Counted from the stretch's first letter, positions 43,745 to 52,411 are shown. The stretch: 64,000 bases of DNA from Pseudomonas rubra (GCF_028656935.1 NZ_JAMDGZ010000032.1:30264-94263), one strand, 5' to 3'. Notes: generated from the letters alone by a model not told the origin. Numbers and translations: made by a program.

Positions 43745-43817
43745 CATCGCCGGCAAGGCCGGCTCCCACAATGGCCCGGTGCACACTGCACCTGTGGGAG
43801 CCGGCCTTGCCGGCGAT
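43745..43817. repeat. REP element pair (GCCGGCAAGGCCGGC type)
   Basis: Two mirrored copies, CATCGCCGGCAAGGCCGGCT and GCCGGCCTTGCCGGCGAT, around a 25-base spacer between convergent genes. The core differs from the GCGGGGCAAGCCCGC type that dominates the rest of the window. Confidence 0.9.
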
Positions 43818-43834
43818 CGAGCGCAAAGCGCTCG

Positions 43835-44314
43835 CTAAAAAGCCCGCCGCAACCGCTCGATCACCTGTCCGACCGAAGGCCCTTCAACCGCAGGTGGTGT
43901 CGGGCTCTCACCAAACTCGCGCCAGATGAACAAGGTCAACTCGGCGCCATCGGTGGCCGTTGCCGGGCAGTCAGTGCCGGCAAATGCCTGCAACAGCCGA
44001 TAACGCTCATCCTGCCAGAACAACGCCTCGACCCAGGGGTATACCGGGATGAAGTGAAAGTGCAGCGGCAAGCCCGGCATATGGCCGTAGCGGCTGATAT
44101 ACAGCCACTTCGGTTCGAGCATTGCCTCCATTACCCGCTGGGTGCTGGCAAGCAAGCCCCCCAGTTCGGCCAGGGCCGCAGGCGCCAGGTCGGCCAGCGA
44201 ACTGGCACCGCATGTTGGGCCGAGCATCAAGTAACCGGGCAAGGCCGAGGCTAGATGATGATTGAGAACCCAGTGCTCGGTCTGCTGGATGATATGCGAC
44301 GACGGTATTTCCAT
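43835..44314 (-). CDS. HIT-like family protein
   Basis: A 159-aa protein resembling the HIT superfamily: an N-terminal WVLNHHLASALPGYLML with a strand-turn-strand, and the histidine motif in LPLHFHFIPVYPW, a shortened version of HxHxH. HIT proteins hydrolyse or transfer nucleotides. The motif deviates (H-F-H-F rather than HxHxHxx), so enzymatic activity is uncertain. The start at 44314 is chosen over 44386, which has no ribosome site. Confidence 0.75.
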   Translation of the reverse strand: MEIPSSHIIQQTEHWVLNHHLASALPGYLMLGPTCGASSLADLAPAALAELGGLLASTQRVMEAMLEPKWLYISRYGHMPGLPLHFHFIPVYPWVEALFWQDERYRLLQAFAGTDCPATATDGAELTLFIWREFGESPTPPAVEGPSVGQVIERLRRAF

Positions 44315-44366
44315 GAGGGCATCCCTGCAAGTGCAGTGCGCAGGATAACAAGCCCGCTGCCCGCCA

Positions 44367-44945
44367 TCACCCCGCCTGCCCGTCACGCTCCTTGAGCAGT
44401 TGCTGGATCACCTGCTCCTGGGTGTCATAGGCGCCCTCGCCAAAGTGCACGTAGCGCACCTGGCCGTTGCCATCGACGATGTAGTGCGCCGGCCAGAACT
44501 GGTTGCCGAAGGCGTTCCAGATCGCATAGTCGTTGTCGATGGCCACCGGGTAGCCGATATCCAGCTTCGCCACTTGCTCACGTACATTGGCCACCACCCG
44601 CTCTTCAGGGTATTCGGGGGTATGCACGCCGATCACCACCAGGCCCTGGTCCGCGTAACGCTTGGCCCACGTATTGACGTGCGGCAGGCTGCGGCGGCAG
44701 TTGATGCACTCGTAGGTCCAGAAGTCCACCAGCACCACCTTGCCCTTGAGTGCTTGACGGTCCAGCGGTGGCGAGTTCAGCCATTGCACGGCGCCGCTCA
44801 GTTCCGGCATCGGTCCCAATGTTTCCAGGCTTGAAGGCGTACCGGCGAGCAGGCGATTGCCCAGGCCTGCCGCCGCCAGCAGCACTGCAAACAATGCGGC
44901 GATACCCAGGGCCCGGCGGCGGTTTGTGTTGAAACTGATACTCAT
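44367..44945 (-). CDS. Membrane-anchored thioredoxin-like (TlpA/redoxin) protein
   Basis: A 192-aa protein with an N-terminal membrane anchor (ALGIAALFAVLLAAAGLG) and a periplasmic thioredoxin-like domain. The active site C-I-N-C lies in DFWTYECINCRRSLP, followed by VVIGVHTPEYPEE and the cis-proline region FWPAHYIVDG. This matches the C-terminal redoxin domain of DipZ-type proteins. It may reduce or oxidise exported proteins. It is downstream of a DUF2790 gene on the same strand and divergent from a two-component system. Confidence 0.87.
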   Translation of the reverse strand: MSISFNTNRRRALGIAALFAVLLAAAGLGNRLLAGTPSSLETLGPMPELSGAVQWLNSPPLDRQALKGKVVLVDFWTYECINCRRSLPHVNTWAKRYADQGLVVIGVHTPEYPEERVVANVREQVAKLDIGYPVAIDNDYAIWNAFGNQFWPAHYIVDGNGQVRYVHFGEGAYDTQEQVIQQLLKERDGQAG

Positions 44946-44969
44946 GGACGAACCTCCCTGATCGATGAC

Positions 44970-45233
44970 TCAACTGCCGTCATGGCAGTCGCTGGCGAAT
45001 TTCTGGTACTGCAGGCGGTGTTCCTTGCCCTGGGAATCAAGGTAGTCCATTTGCGCATTGACCACGCCGCAGCCAATGCGGCTGTCCTCGCGCAGGGCGA
45101 GGACCTTGTGTACGTCCAGGTGCTGGCCATAGCGATATTGCTGCACCGGCACCTCGTCGTTGGCCTGGGCAGCGACGGCGCCGAGGCTGAGCAGGGTTAA
45201 CAGACTGGCAATGGCAAGGGTTTTGATGTTCAT
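44970..45233 (-). CDS. DUF2790 domain-containing exported protein
   Basis: An 87-aa protein with a signal peptide (LAIASLLTLLSLGAVAAQA). The mature DUF2790 domain shows VQQYRYGQHLDVHKVLAL and two cysteines, in IGCGVV and SDCHDG. This is a Pseudomonas family of small periplasmic proteins, several of which are induced by metals or stress; the function is unknown. It lies 24 bases upstream of the redoxin gene, so they are one operon, opposite the two-component genes. Confidence 0.87.
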   Translation of the reverse strand: MNIKTLAIASLLTLLSLGAVAAQANDEVPVQQYRYGQHLDVHKVLALREDSRIGCGVVNAQMDYLDSQGKEHRLQYQKFASDCHDGS

Positions 45234-45302
45234 GGCGGTACTCCTGAAGCGGTGTGCAAGGAGGTGGAGACCTCCACCCCGTTGCCGGCTATTTCAGACC
45301 CG

Positions 45303-45353
45303 CCAGGTATCGTCGATGTGTCCGGATCAGCCCGCTTTGCTTCCCCAGGTATC
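45303..45353. promoter_or_regulatory. Direct repeat CCAGGTATC, candidate response-regulator site
   Basis: The 9-mer CCAGGTATC occurs at 45303-45311 and 45345-45353, exactly 42 bases apart (four helical turns), in the gap between the DUF2790 gene and the response regulator. OmpR-type regulators often bind direct repeats, so this may be the autoregulatory site. Inference only. Confidence 0.35.
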
Positions 45354-45448
45354 TACGGCCACAACAGATACACTGCAATACAAAGCCCGGCAGGCAAGCA
45401 CTACCGGGCTCGGTACACTCGCCCCACCACCACACTGGGAGCCGGACG

Positions 45449-46183
45449 ATGGAGCATGTCGATCACATCCTGGTCGTCGATGACGATCGCGAGATCAGAG
45501 AGCTGGTAGGCAACTATCTGAAGAAGAACGGTCTGCGCACGACCATCGTCGCCGATGGCCGGCAGATGCGTGCCTTTCTCGACGCCGATGTGGCCGATCT
45601 GATCGTGCTCGATATCATGATGCCCGGTGACGATGGCCTGCTGCTGTGCCGCGAACTGCGCGCCGGCAAGCACAAGGCCACGCCGGTACTGATGCTGACC
45701 GCCCGCAACGACGAAACCGACCGCATCATCGGCCTGGAAATGGGCGCCGACGACTACCTGACCAAACCCTTCTCGGCCCGCGAGCTGCTGGCGCGGATCA
45801 ACGCCGTACTGCGCCGCACGCGCATGCTGCCACCGAACCTGACCATCAGCGAAAGCAGCCGCCTGATCGCCTTCGGCCATTGGCGGCTGGATACCACCGC
45901 GCGCCACCTGCTCGACGCCGACGGCACCCTGGTGGCCTTGAGCGGCGCCGAATACCGCCTGCTGCGGGTGTTCCTCGATCACCCGCAACAGGTGCTCAGC
46001 CGCGAGCAACTGCTCAACCTCACCCAGGGCCGCGAGGCAGATATCTTCGACCGTTCCATCGACCTGCTGGTCAGTCGCCTGCGCCAGCGCCTGCAGGATG
46101 ACGCCCGCGAGCCGGCCTACATAAAAACGGTACGCAGCGAGGGCTATGTGCTTTCCTTGCCCGTGCAACTGGTCGAGGCCTGA
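45449..46183 (+). CDS. OmpR-family response regulator
   Basis: A 244-aa regulator. The receiver domain (residues 5-120) has the acidic pair in VVDDDREI, the phospho-acceptor Asp in DLIVLDIMMPGDDG (D55), a Thr in LMLTARN and a Lys in DYLTKPFS. The C-terminal winged helix (about 145-240) matches OmpR/PhoB (LSGAEYRLLRVFLDHPQQVL, then DIFDRSIDLLVSRLRQRL). The start is the ATG at 45449. It is followed two bases later by its histidine kinase. The signal is unknown; the divergent DUF2790-redoxin operon is a likely target. Confidence 0.92.
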   Translation: MEHVDHILVVDDDREIRELVGNYLKKNGLRTTIVADGRQMRAFLDADVADLIVLDIMMPGDDGLLLCRELRAGKHKATPVLMLTARNDETDRIIGLEMGADDYLTKPFSARELLARINAVLRRTRMLPPNLTISESSRLIAFGHWRLDTTARHLLDADGTLVALSGAEYRLLRVFLDHPQQVLSREQLLNLTQGREADIFDRSIDLLVSRLRQRLQDDAREPAYIKTVRSEGYVLSLPVQLVEA

Positions 46184-46185
46184 AC

Positions 46186-47487
46186 ATGGGCACGCTGCTG
46201 CGCTGGCCGCGCACCCTCGCTTCGCGCCTGGCGCTGATCTTCTTCACCGGCCTGGTACTGGCCTACGGGCTGTCGTTCAGCTTCCAGTTCTACGAGCGTT
46301 ACCAAAGCTCGCGCTCGATGATGCTCAACAATCTGGAGCTGGATGTCGCCACTTCCGTGGCCATCCTCGACCGCCTGCCCGCCGCCGAGCGCGCCGCCTG
46401 GCTGCCACGCCTGGAACGACGCACCTACCGCTATCGGCTGGATGACGGGGCCTCGGGGCTGCGCCTGAACATGGATGAAGCGCCCATGGCGGCGCTGTCG
46501 ATCAGCAAGGCCCTGGGCACGCATTACGCCCTGAACTACCAGAATATCCCCGGGCCCAACCCGCATTTTCAAGTGCACTTGCGCCTGGCCGATGGCCAAC
46601 CGCTGACTGTCGACGTGACACCGGCACCGGTGCCGATGTCCAGCTGGTTGCCCGTGGTGCTGCTGGTGCAATTGGCGCTGCTGTTGCTGTGCACTTGGCT
46701 GGCAGTGAAAACCGCGATCCGCCCACTGACCCGCCTGGCTGAAGCAGTCGATAAACTGGACCCCAACGCGCCGGGGCCACAACTGGATGAAAGCGGGCCG
46801 CGCGAAGTGGTGTACGCCGCTGCAGCCTTCAACACCCTGCAGGCGCGCATCGGTGCTTACCTCAAAGAGCGCATGCAACTGCTGGCGGCGATCTCCCATG
46901 ACCTGCAAACGCCCATCACACGCATGAAACTGCGAGTCGAAGCCATGGACAGCAGCAGTGACAAGGACAAGCTCTGGCACGACCTGGAAGCCATGGAGCA
47001 CCTGGTGCGCGAAGGCGTCGCCTATGCCCGCAGCATCGATGGCAACAGCGAGGCACCCTGCCGGGTCAACCTCGATGCTTTTCTCGACAGCCTGGTCTGC
47101 GACTACCAGGACAGCGGCCAGCAGGTCGAGCTGCAAGGCAACAACGGCGCACTGATCCAGACCCGCCCGCAAGCCTTGCGCCGGGTGCTGGTGAACCTGA
47201 TCGACAATGCCCTGAAGTTCGCTGGCGCCGCACAACTGGTAGTGCGCCGCGGGGCCAAGGGCAGCACGCTGATCAGTGTGCTGGACCAGGGCCCGGGGAT
47301 CCCCAGCGCAGAGCTGGCTGCTGTGCTGCAACCCTTCTACCGTGTCGAGAACTCGCGCAACCGCACCACCGGCGGTACCGGCCTGGGTCTGGCCATCGCC
47401 GCGCAACTGACCCAGGCCATCGGTGGCCGCCTGACCTTGAGCAACCGCGACGGTGGCGGCCTGTGCGCGCAGATCGAACTGCCTTGA
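46186..47487 (+). CDS. EnvZ-type sensor histidine kinase
   Basis: A 433-aa membrane kinase. TM1 is around residues 13-33 and TM2 around 150-170, enclosing a periplasmic sensor of about 115 residues. After a HAMP domain comes the phospho-acceptor His in AAISHDLQTPITRMKLR, then the ATPase N-box VLVNLIDNALKF, G1 DQGPGIP, and G2 GGTGLGLAIA. The length and layout resemble EnvZ/RstB. It starts two bases after the response-regulator stop. The sensor has no recognised ligand motif. Confidence 0.92.
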   Translation: MGTLLRWPRTLASRLALIFFTGLVLAYGLSFSFQFYERYQSSRSMMLNNLELDVATSVAILDRLPAAERAAWLPRLERRTYRYRLDDGASGLRLNMDEAPMAALSISKALGTHYALNYQNIPGPNPHFQVHLRLADGQPLTVDVTPAPVPMSSWLPVVLLVQLALLLLCTWLAVKTAIRPLTRLAEAVDKLDPNAPGPQLDESGPREVVYAAAAFNTLQARIGAYLKERMQLLAAISHDLQTPITRMKLRVEAMDSSSDKDKLWHDLEAMEHLVREGVAYARSIDGNSEAPCRVNLDAFLDSLVCDYQDSGQQVELQGNNGALIQTRPQALRRVLVNLIDNALKFAGAAQLVVRRGAKGSTLISVLDQGPGIPSAELAAVLQPFYRVENSRNRTTGGTGLGLAIAAQLTQAIGGRLTLSNRDGGGLCAQIELP

Positions 47488-47495
47488 AGGCCGGC

Positions 47496-47747
47496 TCAGC
47501 CTTGATCCACTGCGCCAGCCCTGCGGCGAGCGGGTGACGGCACGGCGGTGATGCTGGCGAAGGGAATGTAGCGGCACTCGTCGTCACAGGCGAAGTACAG
47601 TTTCAATTGGCAACTGCACCAATCGATGCTGCGCACGATGCCGGATTGGGTTTCCATCACCCCGTACTCGGCGGCAAAGCAGCCGTAGAGCACGACGCTA
47701 TCTCCAGGTTGATACAGGCGAAGGCGCGCTTTGTTGTTTTCGTCCAT
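47496..47747 (-). CDS. Hypothetical 83-aa protein
   Basis: A small protein with five cysteines, among them CSCQ and CDDEC, and a beta-rich core (DSVVLYGCFAAEYGVM, QLKLYFAC). I recognise no family. The C-terminal tail (SPARRRAGAVDQG) is basic. Coding status is moderate: the composition is protein-like and an ATG is present, but the ribosome site is not obvious. It lies between the kinase and the FecR gene. Confidence 0.45.
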   Translation of the reverse strand: MDENNKARLRLYQPGDSVVLYGCFAAEYGVMETQSGIVRSIDWCSCQLKLYFACDDECRYIPFASITAVPSPARRRAGAVDQG

Positions 47748-47838
47748 GACGGCATGGCTCCGGCCCTTGAGTCGGCATCATCACCAACGGCAAGCCGCTG
47801 CGCTACTGGCAAAAATGTCAGGTCCAGCGCAGCGCCCT

Positions 47839-48783
47839 TCACGCCGTTTTTTGTTGCGCCACCAGGGTGACCCAGTAACGGCTGCGCGCCTGCACTGCCA
47901 ATGGCAGGCTGGCAGCCAGCAAGGCCAGGACCCGGTCAGTGTCATCCAGGCGAAAGGTACCGGTGACCTTCAATGATTCGAGCGCCGGCTCCCAGCGCAA
48001 CCAGCCCGGACGGTAGCGCGACAGCTCACGCAAAAACTGCCCCAGTGGCTGGTTGTCGACGCTCAGCACACCATCGCGCCAATCTGGCTGGCGCGGATCG
48101 AAACGGTCCATGGCGCCACTGCCGTCGACGTTGACGGTCAATTGATCGCCAACATGCAAGGCCAGTTGCGCGCCGTGCAGCGGTTGCACCTGCACGGTCC
48201 CCTGGAGCACGGCGATTCGGCACTGCTCGGCATCGCGACGCAAGCAGACCTGGGCCTGACCGACGCTCACCTGCGCCATGCCCAGGTCGACGTGCAAGGC
48301 TTGCGCGCGGCTGACGCTCAGGGCGATCTCGCCGGTAACCAGGGTCAGGCGCTGTCGCGCCAGGTCGAGGTCGACGGCGCTTGCAGTGTTCAGTTGCAAC
48401 AGGCTGCCATCGGCCAGGCGCAGGCCACGGCGCTCGCCCACCGCAGTGCGCAAGTCGGCGCGCAAGGCCAGCAGCGGCGCCTGCTGGCTCAGCAGCCAGC
48501 CTGCGGGCACTACCAATGCCAGTGCCAGGCCACGCTTGAGCAAGGTACGCCGCTGGCCGTCGGGCCGATCCAGGCTGGCCATGGCCAAGGCCGCTGGCAC
48601 CTCATGAAAACGCTGGCGCAAGCCTTCGGCGCGCTGCCAGATTTGCTCGTGTTGCGGGTTGGCGGCGCGCCAATGCTGCAATTGCACAAGATCGTCGGCG
48701 CTGGCACGGCCCGAATCGAGCAAGGCCAGCCAGCGCGCCGCCGTGCGCGCCAGTTGCCGGGACTCGCGGGTATAGGTGTTCAT
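47839..48783 (-). CDS. FecR family anti-sigma regulator (orphan pair)
   Basis: A 314-aa inner-membrane regulator. The N-terminal cytoplasmic part (RQLARTAARWLALLDSG) is the DUF4880 anti-sigma helical domain. A membrane helix lies at about 85-103 (LALALVVPAGWLLSQQ). The periplasmic FecR domain (GERRGLRLADGSLLQLNTAS to DQLTVN) and the STN-like tail follow. It should transmit a receptor signal to the FecI-type sigma factor whose gene overlaps its own by 4 bases. No TonB-dependent receptor gene lies next to this pair, so the receptor is encoded elsewhere. Confidence 0.88.
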   Translation of the reverse strand: MNTYTRESRQLARTAARWLALLDSGRASADDLVQLQHWRAANPQHEQIWQRAEGLRQRFHEVPAALAMASLDRPDGQRRTLLKRGLALALVVPAGWLLSQQAPLLALRADLRTAVGERRGLRLADGSLLQLNTASAVDLDLARQRLTLVTGEIALSVSRAQALHVDLGMAQVSVGQAQVCLRRDAEQCRIAVLQGTVQVQPLHGAQLALHVGDQLTVNVDGSGAMDRFDPRQPDWRDGVLSVDNQPLGQFLRELSRYRPGWLRWEPALESLKVTGTFRLDDTDRVLALLAASLPLAVQARSRYWVTLVAQQKTA

Positions 48784-49289
48784 GCCGCAACCAGCAGGCA
48801 ATGCTCATAGGCCTGGGCCATGTAGCGTTTGACCGTGCGCTCGCTGACCGCCAGGCGCTCGGCGATCTGCGCGTAGTTCAAACCCTCGAGCTGCGCCCAG
48901 AGAAATGACCGACGCACGGCCGTCGGCAATCCATCGAGCAGTTCGTCCAGAGCCTGCAGGGTTTCCAGCAGCAACCAGCACTGCTCCGGCGAAGGCACCA
49001 GTGCTTCGGGCAGCTTGGCCAGGGCCTCGAGGTAGGCACGCTCCAGGCTACGGCGCTTGTGGAAGTTGACCAGCAAACGCTTGCCCACGGTCAGCAGATA
49101 GGCCCGCGGCTCGCGCAACTCGCTGAGTACCTGAGGGCTGGCCAGTACCCGCAAAAACGTATCCTGGCTGAGATCGGCGGCATCCCAGCGGTTGCCCAGG
49201 CGCTGGTACAACCAACCTTCGAGCCAGCTGCGATGCTGCCGGTAAAGGCCATGCAGAGTCTGCTCGTTAGGGCCCGCCGCTTCGCTCAT
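48780..49289 (-). CDS. FecI-type ECF sigma factor (orphan pair)
   Basis: A 169-aa ECF sigma factor of the iron-starvation group. The region 2 core is RWDAADLSQDTFLRVLAS, then EPRAYLLTVGKRLLVNFHKR. Region 4 is GLNYAQIAERLAVSERTVKRYM. It should direct transcription of a TonB-dependent receptor gene when FecR is triggered. A good Fur box (49317-49337) lies just upstream, which implies iron repression. FecR follows with a 4-base overlap. Confidence 0.9.
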   Translation of the reverse strand: MSEAAGPNEQTLHGLYRQHRSWLEGWLYQRLGNRWDAADLSQDTFLRVLASPQVLSELREPRAYLLTVGKRLLVNFHKRRSLERAYLEALAKLPEALVPSPEQCWLLLETLQALDELLDGLPTAVRRSFLWAQLEGLNYAQIAERLAVSERTVKRYMAQAYEHCLLVAA

Positions 49290-49316
49290 ATCAACGCACC
49301 TGGGTTAACCGGAACC

Positions 49317-49337
49317 AAATGAGATTGATTCTAATTA
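49317..49337. promoter_or_regulatory. Probable Fur box upstream of the orphan FecI gene
   Basis: The 21-base sequence starts AAATGAGATTGATTCTAA and matches the palindromic AAATGAGAATNATTCTCATTT pattern at 17 of 20 defined positions. It lies 28 bases before the sigma-factor start codon, where Fur would block the promoter. Manual match. Confidence 0.7.
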
Positions 49338-49426
49338 ATACCCTGATGCAAACCAAGTGCTATTGCAGGGCTTTTTAATCTGCCGGCGCTGGCACAAACA
49401 GGACTCGCATGGGCTCATGAGCAGGA

Positions 49427-51940
49427 TTACTCGCTGCGACGCGCCAGGCCAGAGACAATGGCTACCATCAACAGGCTGATACCCCAACCGATCAGAATTT
49501 CGAGCCAGATCACCAAACGTACAAAGTGCTTCCAGCCAAACGACGTGAACTCGTCCCAATAGCCTTGCTTGGGGGTCGGCACCAGCGGGGCCCAATCCGA
49601 CTCCTGTTGCAGGTCGACCAGTGGCATTAGCACGTCCAGAGAGTAAGCCAGCGGGCTGAAACCGGTGTACTCCTCACGCAGGCTGTCGCACAGGTACCAG
49701 TTGCCGTGGCCAATGTAGTTCGCTGGCAGTTCCTTGCCTGGGTTCAACTTGCGCCAGGCATCTGCACGGTCGGGGCGGCACTCAAGGTAACTATCGCTCT
49801 GGAACACGATCGGGTTACTGGGTGCAAACACCCCTTTTTGCGAAGCCGCGTACCAGTAAACTGCACCGCAGAACAACCAAATGCCGGCAAACCAGATCAG
49901 CAACTGCATGGGCCGGTATCCAAATCCGGTCAGCTTTCCATAAAGAAAATGCAAGCCTCTGCTGGTGTTGGAGTACACAGAACGCACCCAAGGCCACCAG
50001 TTGGTCGGGGGTTGGCCAACATGCCCGATTTCTCGCAATTTATGTTCGTAGGCGATACCCAAGTCCCGCGCTTGCGCGGAATGCCCCATCTCTTCCAGAA
50101 CTTTCTGCAAGTGCCGCCAGGGCTGCGGGCGAAAATCGTTATCGGCATCGATGACATCATCAGGTCCTTTCAGAGAGGGAATTTGGCGACCCAACCATGC
50201 TGCCCTGAACGCAGGGCAAACCGGCGCCCGCGCAGAAAGGGCTTTATAGACCAAACCGTTGAGCGCTATCTCTTCACCCCAACTGTTCTCGTCATCATCC
50301 AACTCCCCTACTCGCGCCCCCACGAAAGAGGAACTGCTCAGCTTCTTCTCGATGTTACGCAATGCCAAGGTGCCATCTATCTGCGCACCATCGAGGACTA
50401 GCGCTCGCCCTCGCTCTCCAGTCAGGCAGGCACCTGCACAGTTGAAGTCACCGGCAATTCTGGAACGAGCAAAGTTTACCGAGTGCCATGCATCAAACCC
50501 TTCCCTAAGCCTAACTGTCCCGGTAATCACGGCACCGGTGGCCATGAGTGAATGGCGCGCATCACCTTCAAGAACGGCATCTTTGCCGATCAGGTCACCT
50601 TCAATCTGTGCACCATTGAAGCGGACCTGACCTTTAGCCCTGAATCCACCCGTGAGCAATGCATTTCCCGTCAGCACAAGACTACTGGCCGTCAGCGCGA
50701 TGCCTGCGTTGCCCTCAAACTCAGCCCCCCGGCAGTTGAATTGCCCGGTGATGCGCGCGGCAATAAACCGTACCTGCCCCTGTATCAAGCATTCATCGAC
50801 CAGAAAAACCCCTCCGCGGACGACGATTCCGTCCGCAGACAGCGCTGCGCCCTCGCTAACCTTCAGGTGCCCCCTGCAAACCAGTTGCCCTTCAACACGA
50901 GCACAGACGAGACGGACAGCGCCCTTGGCCGTGAACCCCTCACCGAAATTGATATCGCCTTTAACCTGCAATCCGTCGGCACCCAGGGCAGACTCGCCGC
51001 GGCCGTCCAGCCGGGCTCCTGCGAGTTTGAACTGGCCATCGATCCGGGCCCCGAGACAGCGGACGGTTCCTTTGGTGTGAGCTGCTCCTGACAGATAGAG
51101 GCTACCGTTGATATGTGCAGAGTCCAGGATCAGTGCCTCACTACCCTTGCCATCAAACTTTGCATCAGAGCAATAGAGGGCACCTTGCGTTTTCATCGAA
51201 ACGCACCTGACCGTTCCTTTAGCGCGAAAGCCTGCGCTTAAGTAGACGTCCGCATTCACTGCAACCTGATCGAGGATCAGAGCGATTTCGCCCTTGCCAT
51301 TGAATCGTGCTCCTCGACAATTGATCTGCCCAGAGACACGCGCACCTTCAAATGACACGCAGCCGCGGCTTCTGAACCCGTCGGCCATCAACAGCGCCCC
51401 CCGGATTTCCACTCTATCGGCCAGCAAGGCATCACCACCATTGCCATCCAGGTCGGCACCGCTCAGGTACAGGCCGCCACCTATCTGGGCATCTTCAAGA
51501 TCGACTCTGTCGCTGGATCGAAAACTGCTCAGGTCCAAGGCACCGCGGGTGACGAGACGGTCCGCCAACAGGCCCGGGCTTTGACAGTTGGCCAACACCA
51601 GCGTCCCTGAAACCTTGGCATCGGTGAGGTTCGGAGCGTACTCAAACAAGCAATCCACCAGGCTCAGTGGGTGTGACAGTGTTGTCCCGCTCAGATCCAA
51701 CTGCCCTTCGATACAGACACCTTCAAGGCGAACACCGCGTTCATGAACCGGGGCAGCCGCATCCCCGCCCAGTAACAGAAATCTCAATAAATCTGCGCGC
51801 ACGCACTCGCCAGCTTCACTACTGTCAGGACAACGCTCGTGAATGCGAACCACCTCACCCTTGCGACACGCGGCCAACAAGGCGTCTTCCACATCGTTCA
51901 AATCGACGAAATCGCTCAGCGACCTCCCTGTGGCTCCCAT
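49427..51940 (-). CDS. Membrane-anchored 49-residue-repeat protein (predicted beta-solenoid)
   Basis: An 837-aa protein without a signal peptide. Residues about 121-548 are nine tandem units of about 49 residues, each of the form A-L-x-x-D-x-V-x-I-x-G, then GFRAKGxVRFxGARI, then GQxxCxGAxFxGxG. The spacing of hydrophobic, Gly and small residues is that of a right-handed beta-helix or pentapeptide-like solenoid. After the repeats come an amphipathic region (HLQKVLEEMGHSAQARD) and two membrane helices (about 678-699 and 806-831) with a ~105-residue loop between them. I do not recognise a characterised relative. ATG 51940 with GAGAGAAAG upstream is preferred to 52069. It is not obviously in an operon. 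Confidence 0.75.
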   Translation of the reverse strand: MGATGRSLSDFVDLNDVEDALLAACRKGEVVRIHERCPDSSEAGECVRADLLRFLLLGGDAAAPVHERGVRLEGVCIEGQLDLSGTTLSHPLSLVDCLFEYAPNLTDAKVSGTLVLANCQSPGLLADRLVTRGALDLSSFRSSDRVDLEDAQIGGGLYLSGADLDGNGGDALLADRVEIRGALLMADGFRSRGCVSFEGARVSGQINCRGARFNGKGEIALILDQVAVNADVYLSAGFRAKGTVRCVSMKTQGALYCSDAKFDGKGSEALILDSAHINGSLYLSGAAHTKGTVRCLGARIDGQFKLAGARLDGRGESALGADGLQVKGDINFGEGFTAKGAVRLVCARVEGQLVCRGHLKVSEGAALSADGIVVRGGVFLVDECLIQGQVRFIAARITGQFNCRGAEFEGNAGIALTASSLVLTGNALLTGGFRAKGQVRFNGAQIEGDLIGKDAVLEGDARHSLMATGAVITGTVRLREGFDAWHSVNFARSRIAGDFNCAGACLTGERGRALVLDGAQIDGTLALRNIEKKLSSSSFVGARVGELDDDENSWGEEIALNGLVYKALSARAPVCPAFRAAWLGRQIPSLKGPDDVIDADNDFRPQPWRHLQKVLEEMGHSAQARDLGIAYEHKLREIGHVGQPPTNWWPWVRSVYSNTSRGLHFLYGKLTGFGYRPMQLLIWFAGIWLFCGAVYWYAASQKGVFAPSNPIVFQSDSYLECRPDRADAWRKLNPGKELPANYIGHGNWYLCDSLREEYTGFSPLAYSLDVLMPLVDLQQESDWAPLVPTPKQGYWDEFTSFGWKHFVRLVIWLEILIGWGISLLMVAIVSGLARRSE

Positions 51941-52075
51941 GAACTTTCTCTCTACGTCGGTCAAAATAGGCAGATGGTAGAGAAGCCTTCGCGCGCTATC
52001 AATATGACACCAATGAAGGTGCGGGCCTGCACCTAATGTGGCGCAGCGGCGATCCCTCGCCGCTGCCAAGGCGTG

Positions 52076-52411
52076 TTATCGCGTTGACTGAAAACGCGAA
52101 CACTGGCCTTCGAGCCGATAACGCATCGTCACCAGCTGGCCGCTGGAATCCTCGAAGGTCATCAACATTGGCGCGGCGTCACAGCCGCGGGCCAGGGGGG
52201 TCTGCTCGATCAGAAGGGCGACATCCATGGATTTGCCGTAGGCAAAATCCTGGATTGCGGGGACGGTCTTGCCGGTTCTTGCTGCATAGGCCTGCACTGC
52301 CTGCTCATGGGCAACCAGACGCGCATCCTTTACCGCTGGTGCCGAAGCCTGCACGCTTTGGCCGGCCAGCAGAACCACTGCTGCCATTACCAAACCTTGC
52401 ATGCGCTTCAT
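52076..52411 (-). CDS. DUF2790 domain-containing exported protein
   Basis: A 111-aa protein with a signal peptide (GLVMAAVVLLAGQSVQA) and a DUF2790 domain (PAIQDFAYGKSMDVALL, then MLMTFEDSSGQLVTMRYRL). Two cysteines, in RGCDAAP and EGQCSRF, could form a disulfide. It is the second DUF2790 gene of the window, in the same direction as the anti-sigma gene 75 bases upstream, so it may belong to the sigma operon. Confidence 0.8.
   Translation of the reverse strand: MKRMQGLVMAAVVLLAGQSVQASAPAVKDARLVAHEQAVQAYAARTGKTVPAIQDFAYGKSMDVALLIEQTPLARGCDAAPMLMTFEDSSGQLVTMRYRLEGQCSRFQSTR

Noticed and set aside
6333..43817. REP pairs considered as CRISPR repeats
   Set aside because: They are single mirrored pairs at scattered gene ends with no spacer array and no cas genes.
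49427..51940. Adhesin or secreted autotransporter
   Set aside because: There is no signal peptide and no beta-barrel; the C terminus has two membrane helices instead.
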